A DNA stretch of 64,000 nt from Chitinivibrionia bacterium (GTDB taxonomy: Bacteria; Fibrobacterota; Chitinivibrionia; Chitinivibrionales; Chitinivibrionaceae): contig WRAZ01000009.1 of the NCBI GenBank assembly GCA_009779925.1, positions 1 through 64,000 of the forward strand, written 5' to 3'. Numbering within the stretch: the stretch's first letter is position 1; each line of letters begins with the position of its first letter. The position numbers and the translations under genes were made by a program. Shown in pieces: positions 52,261-59,647 of this stretch. Under the pieces are notes generated by a model. That model did no database searches, was not told where the DNA came from, and saw only the letters and a program-made list of their open reading frames with translations.

Positions 52261-53630
52261 TAACCGTGCAAAAAATACACCAAAATAAAGTAAGAACTCG
52301 CGACTTCGTAAAGGAAATGCTTCCTCTTGCAATTCCTGTAGCTGCCCACGAATTTCTTATGTCAATGGTTCACATAGTCGATACAATAATGGTCGGCACA
52401 ATAAACGATACGGCGATAGCGGCGGTAAGTCTTGCAAATCAATTTTTCTTCGTTTTTATACTTATGATGATTGGAATTTGCTCGGGAAGCGCAATTTTCA
52501 TAGCCCAATATTTTGGCGATAAAGACACCAAGGGAATACACCGCACAATCGGCTTTACGCTACTTTTAACCGTTTTGTCGGGCACGGCTTTTGCAGTTGC
52601 GGCGGTGAATTTTGCCGAGCCTATTATCTCATTTTACACAAGCGACCCCGCCGTAATCGAATCGGGCGTTGCGTATCTTCAAATCACGGGTTTTACATAC
52701 CCTTTAATCGCGCTTTTAATTGCTTACGGCACGGTTTTGCGAACTATTCACAAGGCAAAAATCCCGCTTGTCGTCTCAATTTTCGCGCTCAGCATAAGCA
52801 CGGGACTTAACTTTGTTTTTATATTCGGACATTTGGGATTTCCTGCAATGGGAGTGGAAGGCGCCGCTTTGGCAACCCTTTTCGCGCGACTTTTTGAGCT
52901 CGCCTTGCTGTTTGCAATTATGCGCGCCCGAAAATCTATCGCCCTTGCGCCGATAAAAAACCTTTTTGCTTTTCCGCACGGGTTCATCAAAAAATTCGCA
53001 ATTACCAATTATCCCGTTCTGCTCAACGAAATGGGTTGGGTTTTGGGAACGACGCTTTTCAACAAGATTTACGCTTCAATTTGCACGCAAGGCTTTACTT
53101 CGCTCGTTGTGGCAAACACGATTTTCAGCGTCTTTTTCGTGATTTTCTTCGGAACTTCTTCGGCAACCGCCATAATGATAGGCAACAAAATCGGCGAAAA
53201 CAAGCTCGCCCTTGCAAGCGAATACGCAAGAATTGTGCATAAACTCGTAATTATCTCCTCCGTGGTTTTGGGAATACTTATGGCTTTAGGCAGTTCCGTT
53301 TTCCCGATGATTTACGGACTTCACGGCGAAACCTTACGCACGGCGACAATAATTCTGATAATTTATGCAATCGCCTTGCCTTTCCGCTCGTTTAACCTGC
53401 ACACGGTAAACGGAATTCTGCGTAGCGGCGGCGACACAAAATTCGGAATGGCAATGGATTTGGTAGGCGTTTGGCTAATAGGGCTTCCAATGGCGCTTTT
53501 TGCCAATCAGGTCTTGGGTTTGCCTCTGATATGGGTTTTGATTTTCGCCCTATCCGAAGAACCGATAAAAGCCGCGGTAGGTTTTTGGCGGGTAAGAAAA
53601 GGCAAATGGATAAATCGAGTGATTGGATAA
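52257..53630 (+). CDS. MATE-family multidrug/cation exporter
   Basis: 457 residues, about twelve membrane helices in two halves. The start is a TTG overlapping the previous stop (TTGA) or a GTG three codons later; no better site is visible. MATE features: LAIPVAAHEFLMSMVHIVDT, IMVGTINDTAIAAVSLANQF, GIHRTIGFTLLLTVLSGTAF in the first half and SVFFVIFFGTSSATAIMIGN in the second, where both halves keep the family's symmetrical pattern. MATE proteins export drugs or metabolites driven by Na+ or H+. It ends just before a dispersed element whose first hairpin works as a terminator. Connection to the surface genes may be only transcriptional. Confidence 0.92.
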   Translation: MITVQKIHQNKVRTRDFVKEMLPLAIPVAAHEFLMSMVHIVDTIMVGTINDTAIAAVSLANQFFFVFILMMIGICSGSAIFIAQYFGDKDTKGIHRTIGFTLLLTVLSGTAFAVAAVNFAEPIISFYTSDPAVIESGVAYLQITGFTYPLIALLIAYGTVLRTIHKAKIPLVVSIFALSISTGLNFVFIFGHLGFPAMGVEGAALATLFARLFELALLFAIMRARKSIALAPIKNLFAFPHGFIKKFAITNYPVLLNEMGWVLGTTLFNKIYASICTQGFTSLVVANTIFSVFFVIFFGTSSATAIMIGNKIGENKLALASEYARIVHKLVIISSVVLGILMALGSSVFPMIYGLHGETLRTATIILIIYAIALPFRSFNLHTVNGILRSGGDTKFGMAMDLVGVWLIGLPMALFANQVLGLPLIWVLIFALSEEPIKAAVGFWRVRKGKWINRVIG

Positions 53631-53634
53631 TGTC

Positions 53635-53719
53635 GTAGGGGCGTATTGCATACGCCCTTTTTTTTGTTTTGGTAAATCTGCAAATTATGACTAATTGGGC
53701 GTATGCAATACGCCCCTAC
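53635..53719. repeat. Long dispersed element between MATE and OppD-like genes
   Basis: An 85-base element with the same 23-base palindromic arms as those at 6934 and 13686, around a 39-base core that starts with T8. The right arm gives the TAG stop codon of the convergent OppD-like gene. Confidence 0.9.
53639..53665 (+). terminator. Terminator formed by the left arm of a dispersed element
   Basis: GGGCGTAT and ATACGCCC pair around TGC and are followed by eight T. It lies nine bases after the MATE stop codon and would end the giant-protein operon. Confidence 0.75.
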
Positions 53720-54669
53720 AAGAAACATCTAACGCAATGTCCGTTCGTTTCTTTTATCCGCGGCTTTTCGCTCTTGCAGATTTCCATTTTCTTCGTACAT
53801 CTCGGCTCAAATGCGCATATTTCAAAATCGCTTGTTGCGTCGGGCAAATTGCCGTCTATCGGTGTTAATTTTTCGCCTTTTTTACCGAGTTTTGGGATTG
53901 CACCCAAAAGCCCCGTGGTGTATGGGTGCTTGGGAGACTTGAAAATATCGTCGGCAGTTCCGCTTTCTACGAGTTCGCCTGCGTAAAGTACCGAGATTTT
54001 GTCGGCGATTTTTCGGACAACGCCCAAATCGTGAGTGATAAAAAGCATTGCCATCCCCATTTCTTTTTGCAAATCCGAGAGCAGGTTAAGGATTTCTTTT
54101 TGCACGGTGACATCAAGCGCGGTGGTCGGCTCGTCGGCTATAAGGAGTTTGGGCTTGCAGATAATCGCGGCGGCTATCATTATTCGCTGACGAAGCCCGC
54201 CCGAAAGTTCGTGAGGGTATTGCATTAAACGTTTCTGCGCCATCGGCACTTTTACCAAGTCAAGCATTCTTGCGGCTTCGGCAAGCGCCTCTTTTTTTGA
54301 AATATCCGTGTGATTTGTAAGGGTTTCGGCTATTTGGTCGCCGCAACGGTAAACGGGATTAAGCGAGGTCATCGGGTCTTGAAAAATCATCGAAATGTCT
54401 TTGCCGCGGATTTTGCGAAACTCGTCTTCGGTGGTTTTTCGCAGGTCGCGCCCGTCAAACAAAATTTGCCCGCCGACAATTTTCGCATTGCTGTCGAGCA
54501 AATTCATAACCGCAAACGACGATACCGATTTTCCACAGCCCGACTCTCCGACAACGCAATGAGTTTGTCCCTTATCGACCAAAAGCGAAACGTCCCGAAC
54601 TGCGTGAACGGTAGCACCACGCCTCATTTCAAAATCAACGGCAAGATTTCGTATTTCTAACAGCGCCAT
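53716..54669 (-). CDS. OppD/DppD-type ABC transporter ATPase
   Basis: 317 residues with AGAAGG before the ATG. Walker A GESGCGKSV (about 42-50), IFQDPMTSLNPVY, signature LSGGLRQRIMIAAAI, Walker B LLIADEPTTALD and FITHDLGVV are all present. The C-terminal oligopeptide/dipeptide transporter extension carries the usual cysteines (ICAFEPRCTKKMEIC and HCVRC), which in some relatives hold an iron-sulfur cluster. Such ATPases power peptide or nickel import, but no permease, OppF or binding protein is nearby, so its partner genes must lie elsewhere. The TAG stop comes from the adjacent dispersed element. Third gene of the operon begun by the acidic protein (18-base gap to the YdcF-like gene). Confidence 0.9.
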   Translation of the reverse strand: MALLEIRNLAVDFEMRRGATVHAVRDVSLLVDKGQTHCVVGESGCGKSVSSFAVMNLLDSNAKIVGGQILFDGRDLRKTTEDEFRKIRGKDISMIFQDPMTSLNPVYRCGDQIAETLTNHTDISKKEALAEAARMLDLVKVPMAQKRLMQYPHELSGGLRQRIMIAAAIICKPKLLIADEPTTALDVTVQKEILNLLSDLQKEMGMAMLFITHDLGVVRKIADKISVLYAGELVESGTADDIFKSPKHPYTTGLLGAIPKLGKKGEKLTPIDGNLPDATSDFEICAFEPRCTKKMEICKSEKPRIKETNGHCVRCFL

Positions 54670-54687
54670 TTTTCCTTCTCTATAAAA

Positions 54688-55446
54688 CTATCTTCTGAAA
54701 ATTTCCCAAAACAAACCCAAATGCTCGTGAATTGCTCTGTTTGAAATTACAACTCTTTCCGCACTCGGGAAAAAATGGTGTATGTTTTTTACAGCATTAG
54801 GAAATGTGTTGTAATCGGTTGCTATCGGGATAACGTAAACGCCTTCTCTTTCAAAGTTTTTTACCGCTCGCTTTAGGTGCGCCGCCGAAGAAACCAAGAA
54901 AATCGTGTCGCCGCGAACAAATTCAGCCGTGTACATCGCTTCTTGGCGAGTGTTTACGGCGTTATCTATGGTGATAATTTGGTGTTCTTCCACTCCTAAA
55001 TCTATTGCAACTTGCGCCATTAAAGCGGCAATAGAGCCATAATTGCGGTCTTTCCCCGTTAAAATTAAATTTTGTGCGCCCGTTTTCCTTAAAACACTTA
55101 CACCCTCAACCAGCCTTGTTGTTGATATTTTTCCCAATGTTGCAGTCGGAGACCTGCCACTATCGGGTTGTCTGCCGCCGCCCAAAACTACGACTGTATT
55201 AACGTGCGGAAAATCCAAAGGGTTTACTGTTTTGACGGAATTTTCGAGCGGGCGCAGTAAAAGATTTGTTCCGAAGTCGTAAGAAAAAAATACAAATATG
55301 GCAAAAGCGACCGCAAAAAGTGTGCGCGCCGCTATTTTTTTATGAAAAAGCCAAAGTCCAAGCCCAACAAGAACCGCTACAAAAATAATCGACATCGGCA
55401 TTAAAAGCGCCTGAATGAAGATTACAAGATTTGTCCAAAAAATCAT
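54688..55446 (-). CDS. YdcF/ElyC-like DUF218 membrane protein
   Basis: 252 residues. Two N-terminal membrane helices (about 7-30 and 38-57) are followed by a DUF218 domain: NTVVVLGGGRQPDSGR, TTRLVEGVSVLRKTGAQNLI, NTRQEAMYTAE, VSSAAHLKRAVKNFEREG and the final ISNRAIHEHLGLFWEI. ElyC/SanA/YdcF proteins are linked to envelope integrity and to undecaprenyl-lipid or cell-wall metabolism, though the reaction is not established. Middle gene of a three-gene minus-strand operon, 12 bases after the acidic protein. Confidence 0.88.
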   Translation of the reverse strand: MIFWTNLVIFIQALLMPMSIIFVAVLVGLGLWLFHKKIAARTLFAVAFAIFVFFSYDFGTNLLLRPLENSVKTVNPLDFPHVNTVVVLGGGRQPDSGRSPTATLGKISTTRLVEGVSVLRKTGAQNLILTGKDRNYGSIAALMAQVAIDLGVEEHQIITIDNAVNTRQEAMYTAEFVRGDTIFLVSSAAHLKRAVKNFEREGVYVIPIATDYNTFPNAVKNIHHFFPSAERVVISNRAIHEHLGLFWEIFRR

Positions 55447-55458
55447 ATATGTTTATTC

Positions 55459-55713
55459 CTATTCGTCGTCGCTTACGTAAAATCCGCTACCCCACGGAGA
55501 GCGTTTGCTTCTGCCGCCTAAGCCGTCTTCATCAAAATCATCGAAGTCGTCTTCATCGCCTTCGTCCTCTTCTTCGTCGTCTAATCCGAAGAACGGCGCG
55601 TCGTCCTCATCGTCGAATTCGTCCATGTCTTCATCATCATCTTCGTCGTAAGAAAAGTCGTTATCAAATGCTTCTTCTTCGTCGAAATCTCTGTCTTCAT
55701 CGAAATTTCCCAT
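55459..55713 (-). CDS. Highly acidic small protein
   Basis: 84 residues from the ATG preceded by GGGAGGAA; an upstream in-frame extension to 55818 would lack a ribosome site. More than half of the first 65 residues are Asp or Glu (e.g. FDDEDDAPFFGLDDEEEDEG), with scattered Phe, and the end is neutral to basic (GGRSKRSPWGSGFYVSDDE). Likely disordered and cytoplasmic (no signal or membrane segment). Comparable acidic tails bind basic proteins, nucleic-acid-binding proteins or metals; no family was recognised. First gene of the operon with the YdcF-like and OppD-like genes. Confidence 0.75.
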   Translation of the reverse strand: MGNFDEDRDFDEEEAFDNDFSYDEDDDEDMDEFDDEDDAPFFGLDDEEEDEGDEDDFDDFDEDGLGGRSKRSPWGSGFYVSDDE

Positions 55714-55749
55714 AAATTCCTCCCGGTTTTTTGGTTTTTTACATATTAA

Positions 55750-55776
55750 ATAACACATAATATAATATTTTATGAC
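55750..55776 (-). promoter_or_regulatory. A/T-rich promoter candidate for the acidic-protein operon
   Basis: The minus strand reads CATAAAATATTATATTATG, an imperfect inverted repeat that contains the AAATATTAT variant of the recurrent motif, 37 bases before the start at 55713. Confidence 0.3.
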
Positions 55777-55785
55777 ATCTTGCAA

Positions 55786-55805
55786 GCAGAAAAAAGTATT
55801 TTCAG
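55786..55805 (+). promoter_or_regulatory. Promoter-like motif of the PorV-like gene
   Basis: GCAGAAAAAAGTATTTTCAG, 22 bases before the GTG start. It keeps the AGTATTTT core. Confidence 0.45.
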
Positions 55806-55827
55806 TTAAATTTAGCAAAGGAATTTT

Positions 55828-56841
55828 GTGAAAGCACTTGTTATTATATTGTTTTTGACCTCTGTTTGCGTTTTTGCGGAAAGGTCGGTTTACGGAAACG
55901 AGAACAGATTTATGTTTGCCTCGCCTCGTTCGTTCGCGCTTGGGGAAGCGAGCAATGCAATTTCGGATGAGCCTATTCCCGCAAATAATCCTGCGTCTGT
56001 AATTTTAAGCGAAAGAACAAATTTCTTTTTGGGCTACACAAGCTTTTACAACAATATTTTATGGGTCGGAAACACTTACGCCACTATTTTAATAGACTCC
56101 TTAAACGCGGCAAGCATTTTTGTGGGATATTTGAGCATCCCCGACATAGATTCCGTGCGCGCTATTATCGGCACCAACCCAAACGACACCCTCGGCTACG
56201 AAATTTCTATGGTATCGAGCAGTGAATTGTCCGTAAATTTTAATTTTGCGCGAAAAATCATAAACACCCCACGCATAAATTTAAGTGTAGGCGCCGCGCT
56301 GAATATGATGCGTCGCCGCCTTATAAATTGGACGGGCTACGGAATTGGTGCAGATTTGGGCTTTTTGCTTACGACCGACCGCGGAAATCACGTCGGACTG
56401 CAAATCGACAATATTACGACCCACTACACGCATTGGAGTCCCGAATATCACGAGAACACGCTTCCGCAGTGCTTTTTGTCATACGGCTTTTCCCGCGACT
56501 TAAACGAGAATTTGCGTATGAATTTAGTCTATCGCTCTCCCGACCTCTTCGGAAATTCGGGCGTTGCGGCAAGTACCCTCGGCGAAAGCAATCAGTTTGA
56601 AGACAACATAAGAAGCGGCTCGATTTTCGATAATCCGCAAAATATATTCACCGCCGCAGGATACGGCGCAGAATTTGTCATAAAGCAGTTAGTCTCCTTG
56701 CGCGTCGGTCTAACAGACTCTCATAAACTGACTTTTGGCGGCGGTGTTCGTCTTTTTGAACGCGCAGACATCGACTTCGGTTATTTCTATTCCTCCGCTT
56801 TAGACGGAACATATAGTATTTCTTTTAGATTTTATTTGTAA
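55828..56841 (+). CDS. PorV/UPF0164-like outer-membrane barrel protein
   Basis: 337 residues from a GTG with AAAGGA ahead. Signal peptide 1-17 (ending VFA). The mature start follows the PorV/PorQ/UPF0164 pattern: MFASPRSFALGEASNAISDE then NNPASVI, followed by alternating strands to the end (FSRDLNENLRMNLVYRS, VGLTDSHKLTFGGGVRLF, TYSISFRFYL). These FadL-like barrels include PorV, the partner of type IX secretion that carries cargo to the surface attachment step. With FlgD-tailed proteins in the same window, a role in their export is plausible but unproven; other barrels of the family have unknown roles. Confidence 0.72.
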   Translation: MKALVIILFLTSVCVFAERSVYGNENRFMFASPRSFALGEASNAISDEPIPANNPASVILSERTNFFLGYTSFYNNILWVGNTYATILIDSLNAASIFVGYLSIPDIDSVRAIIGTNPNDTLGYEISMVSSSELSVNFNFARKIINTPRINLSVGAALNMMRRRLINWTGYGIGADLGFLLTTDRGNHVGLQIDNITTHYTHWSPEYHENTLPQCFLSYGFSRDLNENLRMNLVYRSPDLFGNSGVAASTLGESNQFEDNIRSGSIFDNPQNIFTAAGYGAEFVIKQLVSLRVGLTDSHKLTFGGGVRLFERADIDFGYFYSSALDGTYSISFRFYL

Positions 56842-56868
56842 TAAATTTGTTTTTTTCGCAGTTTTATC

Positions 56869-56889
56869 CACCCATTTAGTATTTTTATG
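56869..56889 (+). promoter_or_regulatory. Promoter-like motif of the SpmAB-fusion gene
   Basis: CACCCATTTAGTATTTTTA (then TG), 40 bases before the ATG at 56930. Confidence 0.5.
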
Positions 56890-56929
56890 CCGTAAAATTG
56901 GAGATTTTTCAAGAAACGGCAAAATAAGT

Positions 56930-58249
56930 ATGTCAAATATAACAGAAAAAAAGCGACCTGCGGCAATCAACGTAATTTGGTTGTATATGATAGTCATAAG
57001 CATAATTGTGGCGGCATATACGGGACGAATGCAGGCAATAAGCGAGGCTTCCTTTATGGCGGCGCGCGCGGCGGTAACACTTGCAATAACCTTAATCGGC
57101 GGAATGGCGCTGTGGCTCGGGCTTATGAAAATCGCCGAAGCGGCAGGGCTTATGAATACAATCAGCAAGGCAATCAGCCCCGTTATGAAATGGCTTTTCC
57201 CCGAAATCCCGCAAAATCACCCCGCAATGCACGCGATAATAATGAATATGTCGGCAAATATGTTAGGGCTCGGAAGCGCGGCAACGCCGATGGGACTGAA
57301 AGCAATGGCGGAACTCGATAAGTTAAATCCCAACAAAGGAACTGCCACCAATGCAATGTGTTTGTTTTTGGCGATAAATACGTCGAGTGTGACAATCTTG
57401 CCTCTCGGAGTAATAACAATTCGCGCGGCGGCGGGTGCAACAAGTCCGGGCGCAATAATAATCCCGGGACTTTTGGCGACTTTATGTTCTACCATTGCCG
57501 CTATTTTTATGGCAAAATTCTTGGCTTCTCGAAACAAAGAAGAGGCTTTTGTCGGCGCGGAGAAAAATTCAACCGAAGTAATCGAAAATCCGATAGCGGA
57601 AGTCGAGAAAAATCCACCGTCAACAATAGGGAAAATCGTTGCTTGGGCGGCGATTGCGGCGGTGTTTATTGCAATTCCGTATTCCATAATTACAGGTGGC
57701 GGTATGCCCGTAAACTTCATTGACGGAGTAGCGGCGTCAAGCGTTTGGCTTATTCCGCTTCTTATGGGCGCGCTTCTGATGGGCGGCTATTTGTGCGGCG
57801 TAAACGTTTACGAAACCGCAACCCAAGGCGCAAAAGAGGGCTTTGATACGGCTGTTAGAATTATCCCATTCTTGGTGGCGATTTTTGTAGGAATAGGTAT
57901 GCTTCGCGCAAGCGGCGCGCTCGAATTATTTACAGGTTTGGTAGGACCGTTCACGGCACAAATCGGTTTGCCGCCCGAAGTCATTCCTCACGCGCTTTTA
58001 CGTCCTTTGTCGGGAACAGGCGCTTTCGGGGTAATGTCCGAGATAGTAAATAACGCGCCCGACTCTTTGGCGGCGTTTATATCGTCAATATTACAAGGTT
58101 CAACCGATACTACTTTTTACATTATCGCGGTGTATTTCGGCTCGGTCAGCATTCGTCGCACTCGTTATGCGTTGCTTGCAGGGCTTACATCTGATTTTGT
58201 GGGAATAGGCGCGGCGATTTTCTTCGGGAATTTGTTCTTTGGGGGGTAA
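56930..58249 (+). CDS. SpmA-SpmB fusion (nucleoside-recognition/Gate domain membrane protein)
   Basis: 439 residues with two Gate domains. The SpmA-like half (1-215) has ARAAVTLAITLIGGMALWLG, FPEIPQNHPAMHAIIMNMSA and TPMGLKAMAELDKLNPNKGT; the SpmB-like half (235-439) has ASSVWLIPLLMGALLMGGYL, KEGFDTAVRIIPFLVAIFVG, ALLRPLSGTGAFGVMSEI and GSTDTTFYIIAVYFGSVSIR. SpmA and SpmB are separate spore-maturation proteins in Bacillus; fused forms are common in non-spore-forming Gram-negatives, where the transported or sensed molecule is unknown. The sequence shows only a membrane protein of transporter-like fold. Single-gene unit. Confidence 0.9.
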   Translation: MSNITEKKRPAAINVIWLYMIVISIIVAAYTGRMQAISEASFMAARAAVTLAITLIGGMALWLGLMKIAEAAGLMNTISKAISPVMKWLFPEIPQNHPAMHAIIMNMSANMLGLGSAATPMGLKAMAELDKLNPNKGTATNAMCLFLAINTSSVTILPLGVITIRAAAGATSPGAIIIPGLLATLCSTIAAIFMAKFLASRNKEEAFVGAEKNSTEVIENPIAEVEKNPPSTIGKIVAWAAIAAVFIAIPYSIITGGGMPVNFIDGVAASSVWLIPLLMGALLMGGYLCGVNVYETATQGAKEGFDTAVRIIPFLVAIFVGIGMLRASGALELFTGLVGPFTAQIGLPPEVIPHALLRPLSGTGAFGVMSEIVNNAPDSLAAFISSILQGSTDTTFYIIAVYFGSVSIRRTRYALLAGLTSDFVGIGAAIFFGNLFFGG

Positions 58250-58262
58250 TAATTGGGAGAAG

Positions 58263-58286
58263 GAGACGCAAGCATTGCGTCTCTAC
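58263..58286. repeat. Short GAGACGCAA palindrome
   Basis: GAGACGCAA and TTGCGTCTC arms around GCA, followed by CTAC at the edge. A sub-family of the dispersed palindromes, also found at 59129. Confidence 0.8.
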
Positions 58287-58303
58287 ATAATAAACGCAAT
58301 AAT

Positions 58304-58328
58304 GTAGGGGCAGGTTTCAAACCTGCCC
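58304..58328. repeat. Short GTAGGGGCAGG palindrome
   Basis: GTAGGGGCAGGTTTC with inverse arm AAACCTGCCC, close in sequence to the copy at 6769. It lies between the convergent SpmAB-fusion and nadE genes, seven bases from the nadE stop. Confidence 0.8.
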
Positions 58329-58334
58329 TTCTTG

Positions 58335-59078
58335 TTATTCGAAAAATAACGGTAAAATTCTTTTGTGTTCGCTTGTTTTGTGATATCTTTGTATTATCGT
58401 CAAATCTTTTTCGTTTGCTTCGCCTGTCAGCAAAAAATTATCTATGTTTGCGTAGCTGATACCCATTTCGGTTTCGTCGGTTTGACCGTCGAAAAGTCCT
58501 GCGGAGGGGGCTTTTTCTATGATTTGTTCAGGCGCGCCTAAAAAGCGCAGTAATTCGTAAACCTCGCCTACGGTAAGGTCGGCAATCGGATTAAAATCGC
58601 ATCCGCCGTCGCCCCATTTTGTGAAATAGCCCATATATCGCTCGCTTTTATTGCTTGTGCCTGCGACAAGCAAATTTTCGCTTGCGGCAATCGCGTAAAG
58701 CGTGGTCATTCTGAGCCGCGGCGCAATATTTGAAAGTGCGGCAGGGGAGACCTGCGTCGTTTTTTGCACTGCCTCTGAAATTTCGTCTCTGGTTTTCGAT
58801 AAATCAACCGTTCGCGTTTCTATGTCAAATTTTTCGGCGACGGTTTCTGCGTCTGTTTTGTCTGCTTCGTAATTGCGAATGGATTTGCAAGGCATAATTA
58901 CGCCGATGGTGTTTTTACACGCCATTTTGCAGAGAATTCCGACAAGCGCGCAATCTTTTCCGCCGCTGTTGCCGAAGACTATGCCGTTTACCCCTGCGGA
59001 TTTTACGGCGTTTCTGATGAATTCAACGCGCTTTTGTATGGTTGCTTCTATGCTTTTTTCGTCTTTGAAATATTGCAT
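58335..59078 (-). CDS. nadE: Ammonia-dependent NAD+ synthetase
   Basis: 247 residues from the ATG preceded by AGGAGAACAA; a longer frame to 59111 would start upstream of that site, inside the promoter-like motif. The PP-loop reads NSGGKDC (37-43) where the family usually has SGGxDS. Later VAGTSNKSERYMGYFTKWGD, FNPIADLTVGEVYELLRFLG and APSAGLFDGQTDETEMGISY are canonical. It amidates NaAD to NAD+ with ATP and ammonia, the last step of NAD synthesis; no glutaminase domain is fused. Single-gene unit between palindromes. Confidence 0.95.
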   Translation of the reverse strand: MQYFKDEKSIEATIQKRVEFIRNAVKSAGVNGIVFGNSGGKDCALVGILCKMACKNTIGVIMPCKSIRNYEADKTDAETVAEKFDIETRTVDLSKTRDEISEAVQKTTQVSPAALSNIAPRLRMTTLYAIAASENLLVAGTSNKSERYMGYFTKWGDGGCDFNPIADLTVGEVYELLRFLGAPEQIIEKAPSAGLFDGQTDETEMGISYANIDNFLLTGEANEKDLTIIQRYHKTSEHKRILPLFFE

Positions 59079-59099
59079 TTTTGTTCTCCTTTTTTTGTG

Positions 59100-59116
59100 T
59101 AAAAATATCATTTGCC
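59100..59116 (-). promoter_or_regulatory. Promoter-like motif of nadE
   Basis: The minus strand reads GGCAAATGATATTTTTA, 21 bases before the nadE ATG; it supports the shorter nadE start. Confidence 0.6.
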
Positions 59117-59128
59117 GTGAATGAAAAG

Positions 59129-59153
59129 GAGGCGCAAGGCATTACGTCTCTAC
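59129..59153. repeat. Short GAGGCGCAA palindrome at a gene end
   Basis: GAGGCGCAA and ATTACGTCTC arms (imperfect) with the CTAC edge, related to the copy at 58263. On the minus strand it reads GTAGAGACG and supplies the TAG stop of the zinc-ribbon gene. Confidence 0.75.
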
Positions 59154-59647
59154 AAAAAATTCATTTTCAATGCGAAAAAATCGCTTATTTCCACAAAACC
59201 TCGATAATATTTGCCTTTCGCCGACACAAAATCGTCGAACTCGTCGGAATAGCCGAATGCGAGCAGTTTCTCGGTCTCGGTTTCGTTGAATTTTCGTCCG
59301 TAAAGCGTTTGTGTAAGGACAAAATCGCAGTCGTTGCCGCTACATCGCCATTTTGTGCCGTCTTTATAGATTGCAGATTTGCATTTTGGGCATTTTGCCG
59401 AGAGCGTTTTTGCCTCGAAAGCGAGCGTGTTTTCTTGCAAAATAAGCCGTCCGTCAAGCGTTCCTTTTGCGTCTTTTTTGTCCCATCCGCTACGCCAATT
59501 TGTTTTTTTTGCCGTGTACAGCTCTTCGATTTCTTTTTCGCTTATTCTTCTTCCGCGATAAGTAAAAGGCATTGCAAATCCGCAAGTCTTGCAGATGTGC
59601 GATAATTCGCGTTTTTGCATTGGGGCTTTGCAATTTGGGCAGTTCAT
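59150..59647 (-). CDS. Zinc-ribbon protein with topoisomerase C-terminal-like repeats
   Basis: 165 residues from the ATG that overlaps the previous stop by four bases (ATGA); an earlier frame to 59770 runs through a palindrome and is not needed. Two zinc-ribbon-like Cys clusters (CPNCKAPM...CKTCG and CPKCKSAIYKDG...CSGNDC) alternate with segments resembling the Toprim_Crpt repeat of topoisomerases (YRGRRISEKEIEELYTAKKT, LYGRKFNETETEKLLAFGYS). A free-standing version suggests nucleic-acid binding. Its last codons (Asn-Phe-Leu-TAG) end in a dispersed palindrome. Last gene of the nifS-led operon. Confidence 0.75.
   Translation of the reverse strand: MNCPNCKAPMQKRELSHICKTCGFAMPFTYRGRRISEKEIEELYTAKKTNWRSGWDKKDAKGTLDGRLILQENTLAFEAKTLSAKCPKCKSAIYKDGTKWRCSGNDCDFVLTQTLYGRKFNETETEKLLAFGYSDEFDDFVSAKGKYYRGFVEISDFFALKMNFL

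Noticed and set aside
58253-58459. 68-residue frame downstream of the SpmAB fusion
   Set aside because: It runs through two palindromic elements and into the end of nadE, with no plausible product.
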